10,081 nt of DNA from VRUE01 sp046733275 (GTDB lineage: Bacteria > Actinomycetota > Thermoleophilia > Solirubrobacterales > 70-9): assembly GCA_046733275.1 (NCBI GenBank), contig JBKPOW010000107.1, positions 1 to 10,081 on the forward strand, given 5' to 3'. The position numbers and the translations under genes were made by a program. The notes under the pieces were generated by a model. It worked only from the letters and a program-made list of their open reading frames with translations, ran no database searches and had not been told where the DNA came from. Below are positions 8,194 through 10,081 of this stretch, in pieces (within the stretch, counting starts at the first letter, position 1; every line of letters starts with the position of its first letter).

Positions 8194-9039
8194 ATGCCCG
8201 AGCTGCCCGAGGTCGAGATCACGGTGCGACGGCTCGACGCCGCGCTGGCCGGAGCGACCGTTGAATCTGCACTGGCCCCCGGGATGAACGTGATGAAGAC
8301 CTTCGAGCCGCCGCTCGAAGAGCTGGCCGGGCGCGCGCTGACGGGGGTCCGCCGCGTGGGCAAGATGCCCGTGGTCGAGTTCGGCGACCTCGCGCTGCTG
8401 GTTCACCTGATGTCGGCGGGGCGGCTGCGCGCCTTCGAGAAGCGCGCCTCGCTCAAAGACCGCGCCTCGCGGGTGCTGGTCCGACTCGAGGACGGACGCG
8501 AGCTGCGCCTGCGCGAGTTCGGCACCAAGCAACGGGCCTGGGCGAAGCTGCTGCCGGCCGGGACGGTGGACGAAGACGAGGCGGTGGCGACGCTCGGGCC
8601 GGAAGCCTGGCCGCCGCCGCCGCTGGAGGCCTTCGCCGCGGCGATCGATCAGCCCCGCCACCTCCACCCGCTGCTGCGCCACCAGCGCGATATCGCCGGC
8701 ATCGGCCGCTCCTGGGTCGACGAGGTCCTCTGGGAGGCGCGGCTCTCGCCCTTCAAGCAGGGCTCGGAGCTGGGCGAGGAAGAGATCGAGCGCCTGCATG
8801 CCGCCCTCCACGTCCTCGGCGACGCGATCGACCACTACGAGGAGACGATCGGCACGGAGCTTCCCGACAAGCTGCCGATGCCGCTGCGCGTCCACAAACG
8901 CGAGGGCGAGCCCTGCCCGCGCTGCGGCGCGAAGATCGAGGCCGTCTACTTCGCCGAGCACCAGACCAACTACTGCCCCCAGGAGCAGACGGGCGGCCGC
9001 GTGCTCAAGGACCGCCGGCTCTCACGTCTGCTTAAGTAA
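8194..9039 (+). CDS. mutM: Fpg/MutM-family DNA glycosylase with an altered zinc finger
   Basis: This is a base-excision repair enzyme of the formamidopyrimidine glycosylase family, which removes oxidised bases such as 8-oxoguanine and nicks the strand. The N-terminal MPELPEVE supplies the catalytic proline (P2) and glutamate (E3), and K57 in GVRRVGKMPVVEF matches the conserved active-site lysine. HLMSAGRLR (71-79) carries the void-filling methionine region. The helix-two-turn-helix is at about 164-187, with AGIGRSWVDEV where classical Fpg has GxGNIYxxE, so the usual Asn is Arg (R172). The C-terminal finger has C241, C244 and C261, but E264 stands where the fourth zinc cysteine is expected (YCPQEQTGG). 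The length of 281 is normal. There is no Shine-Dalgarno sequence, which would fit a leaderless transcript. The cupredoxin gene follows after 5 bp. Family membership is sure; the exact lesion specificity (Fpg or Nei) is not. Confidence 0.9.
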   Translation: MPELPEVEITVRRLDAALAGATVESALAPGMNVMKTFEPPLEELAGRALTGVRRVGKMPVVEFGDLALLVHLMSAGRLRAFEKRASLKDRASRVLVRLEDGRELRLREFGTKQRAWAKLLPAGTVDEDEAVATLGPEAWPPPPLEAFAAAIDQPRHLHPLLRHQRDIAGIGRSWVDEVLWEARLSPFKQGSELGEEEIERLHAALHVLGDAIDHYEETIGTELPDKLPMPLRVHKREGEPCPRCGAKIEAVYFAEHQTNYCPQEQTGGRVLKDRRLSRLLK

Positions 9040-9044
9040 CGGCC

Positions 9045-9389
9045 ATGGGCAAGCGAGCGATTCTCGCCCTGGCCACGCTCGCCGTGGCGAGCATGGCCAC
9101 GCTGGGCGTCGCCCAAGCGGTGCCCGAGGCGACGATCACCGTCGGCAATAACTTCCTCTCGCCGGGCAAGAAGACGGTGAGCCAGGGCACCAAGGTGCGC
9201 TTCAGATGGGCCGGGGGCGAACGCCACCACATAGTCAAGACGAAAGGGCCTGGGGGCGAGGTCCGCTCCCCCGCTACGAGCAAGCGCGGCGTCAACCTGG
9301 CCCACGTCTTCAACAAGCGCGGCACCTATCGCTTTATCTGCACGATCCACCCGACCGAAATGCGGCTGAAGCTGAGCGTCGTGCGCTGA
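9045..9389 (+). CDS. Secreted cupredoxin (plastocyanin-like blue copper domain protein)
   Basis: The 114-residue protein has a clear signal peptide: a short basic start (MGKR), a hydrophobic core about 5-22, and a likely cleavage after AQA (A25). The mature part of about 89 residues has the cupredoxin pattern: TITVGNNFLSPGKKTV early on, an HH pair at 61-62 where the first copper histidine is expected, then GTYRFICTIHPTEM near the end with C99, H102 and M106. This gives a full His-Cys-His-Met type 1 copper set. The ligand loop is C-x2-H-x3-M, between the x2 of amicyanin and the x4 of plastocyanin. It has no lipobox cysteine, so it is probably exported and soluble or loosely wall-bound. It starts 5 bp after the mutM stop and is very likely co-transcribed. 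Its role, electron transfer or copper binding, and its redox partner are unknown. Confidence 0.85.
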   Translation: MGKRAILALATLAVASMATLGVAQAVPEATITVGNNFLSPGKKTVSQGTKVRFRWAGGERHHIVKTKGPGGEVRSPATSKRGVNLAHVFNKRGTYRFICTIHPTEMRLKLSVVR

Positions 9390-9415
9390 GCGCCTCGGCC
9401 GTCGTGCGTTAGGCG
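9377..9415 (+). repeat. Imperfect 16-bp direct repeat at the cupredoxin 3' end
   Basis: CGTCGTGCGCTGAGCG (9377-9392, containing the last codons and TGA stop of the cupredoxin gene) recurs as CGTCGTGCGTTAGGCG (9400-9415) with 13 of 16 bases matching, 23 bp downstream. The second copy overlaps the nadC stop codon on the other strand. It may be a small tail duplication or chance in G+C-rich DNA. The 19-bp gap between these converging genes holds no visible terminator. Confidence 0.4.
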
Positions 9416-10081
9416 GGCTCGACCAGCATGCTGAAGTCGAGCGTCGGCGCGGAGTGGGTGAGCGCGCCTACCGAGACATACTCGACGCCGGTCTCGGCGA
9501 TCGTGCGCACGCCCTCCAGCGTCACCCCGCCCGAGGCCTCCAGCGGCGGTCCGTCGGGGCCGCGCTCGCCGTCGCGCAGGCGGACCGCCTCGCGCAGCTC
9601 GTCCGGCGACATGTTGTCGAGCAGCAGCCGGTCGGCGCCGGCCCCGAGGGCGTAGGCGACCTCTTCCAGGTCGCGGCACTCGATCTCGACCGGCATCTCC
9701 GTCTGCGCCGCCCGAGCTGCGTGGATCGCCTTGGCCGGACCACCCGCCAGGGCGACGTGGTTCTCCTTGATCAGGACCGCGTCGTAGAGGCCCATGCGGT
9801 GGTTCTGCCCACCGCCCGCGGCCACGGCAGCCTTCTCCAGTACGCGTAGCCCGGGAGTGGTCTTGCGCGTATCGAGGATCCGCGCCCCAGTCCCCGCCAC
9901 CGCCTCGACGTATCGCGCCGTAAGCGTCGCAATCCCCGAGAGATGCCCAAGGAAGTTGAGCGCCGTCCGCTCGGCCGCAAGCAACGCGGCAGCCGGCCCG
10001 CTCGCGAGCAAGACCTCGGCCGGCACCCCCGCCCGCCACTGCCCCTCGACCACGAGCTTGTCCACGTCCCCCACCCCACAC
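9409..10081 (-). CDS. nadC: Quinolinate phosphoribosyltransferase NadC (5'-truncated by window edge)
   Basis: NadC decarboxylates quinolinate and joins it to PRPP, giving nicotinate mononucleotide, the step after NadA in de novo NAD synthesis. About 223 residues are visible. The family is about 280, so roughly the first 60 lie beyond the right edge. The frame remains open to the edge, and the GTG at 10074 is internal, not the start. Counting that valine as 1, the motifs are AERTALNFLGHLSGIATLTA (34-53), the phosphate-binding ILDTRKTTPGLRVLEK (66-81), GGGQNHRMGLYDAVLIKENH (87-106), VEIECRDLEEV (129-139), LLLDNMSPDEL (150-160), LEASGGVTLEGV (178-189) and the GVEYVSVGALTHSAPTLDFS ending (196-215). 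All are typical and the enzyme looks functional. It converges on the cupredoxin gene 19 bp away. nadB, its frequent neighbour, could lie upstream beyond the window. Confidence 0.96.
   Translation of the reverse strand, partial: CGVGDVDKLVVEGQWRAGVPAEVLLASGPAAALLAAERTALNFLGHLSGIATLTARYVEAVAGTGARILDTRKTTPGLRVLEKAAVAAGGGQNHRMGLYDAVLIKENHVALAGGPAKAIHAARAAQTEMPVEIECRDLEEVAYALGAGADRLLLDNMSPDELREAVRLRDGERGPDGPPLEASGGVTLEGVRTIAETGVEYVSVGALTHSAPTLDFSMLVEPA

Noticed and set aside
8140..8961. N-terminal extension of the nadA frame by about 270 codons
   Set aside because: The frame is open only because it lies antisense to fpg; NadA homology begins near 8139 or 8124, and the extension has no NadA-like sequence.
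9390..9408. Bidirectional terminator between cupredoxin and nadC
   Set aside because: The 19-bp gap has no stable inverted repeat and no T-run in either direction.
9326..10081. Second minus-strand open frame overlapping nadC
   Set aside because: It is out of frame with clear NadC motifs and has Arg/Gly/Ala-rich sequence typical of a shadow.

Overview
The window is G+C-rich bacterial chromosome, densely packed with housekeeping genes. Gene order (ftsE-ftsX followed by smpB), codon use rich in G/C at third positions, GTG starts and an actinobacterial-type Fpg suggest an actinomycete. A deep-branching lineage such as Thermoleophilia/Solirubrobacterales is a plausible guess, but that placement is inference. 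I see no mobile elements, CRISPR arrays, tRNAs or rRNAs.

Left two thirds (1-8139), all on the minus strand and so read right to left: nadA (quinolinate synthase), tkt (a transketolase resembling the animal type), a gap of about 100 bp with a TTAGCG repeat cluster, then a tight run of ftsE, ftsX, ctpA (S41 peptidase), rnr (short RNase R-like exoribonuclease), smpB, and the first 23 codons of an unidentified membrane protein that runs off the left edge. Gaps inside this run are 3 to 19 bp, so it is very probably one operon. It joins division/cell-wall control (FtsEX and a periplasmic protease) with mRNA and ribosome rescue (RNase R-like enzyme and SmpB).

Right third: a two-gene plus-strand unit, an fpg/mutM-family DNA glycosylase and a secreted cupredoxin, starts back-to-back with nadA from a short shared intergenic region. 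It converges on nadC (quinolinate phosphoribosyltransferase, minus strand), whose N-terminal part lies beyond the right edge. NadA makes quinolinate and NadC turns it into nicotinate mononucleotide, so both belong to de novo NAD synthesis. The fpg-cupredoxin pair sits between them in the opposite direction. nadB is not in the window.

No clear undescribed system is present. The points most worth checking are: an Fpg zinc finger lacking its fourth cysteine; an RNase R-like protein without cold-shock domains encoded next to smpB; the composite ftsEX-ctpA-rnr-smpB operon; the animal-like transketolase; and the TTAGCG repeat cluster upstream of ftsE.
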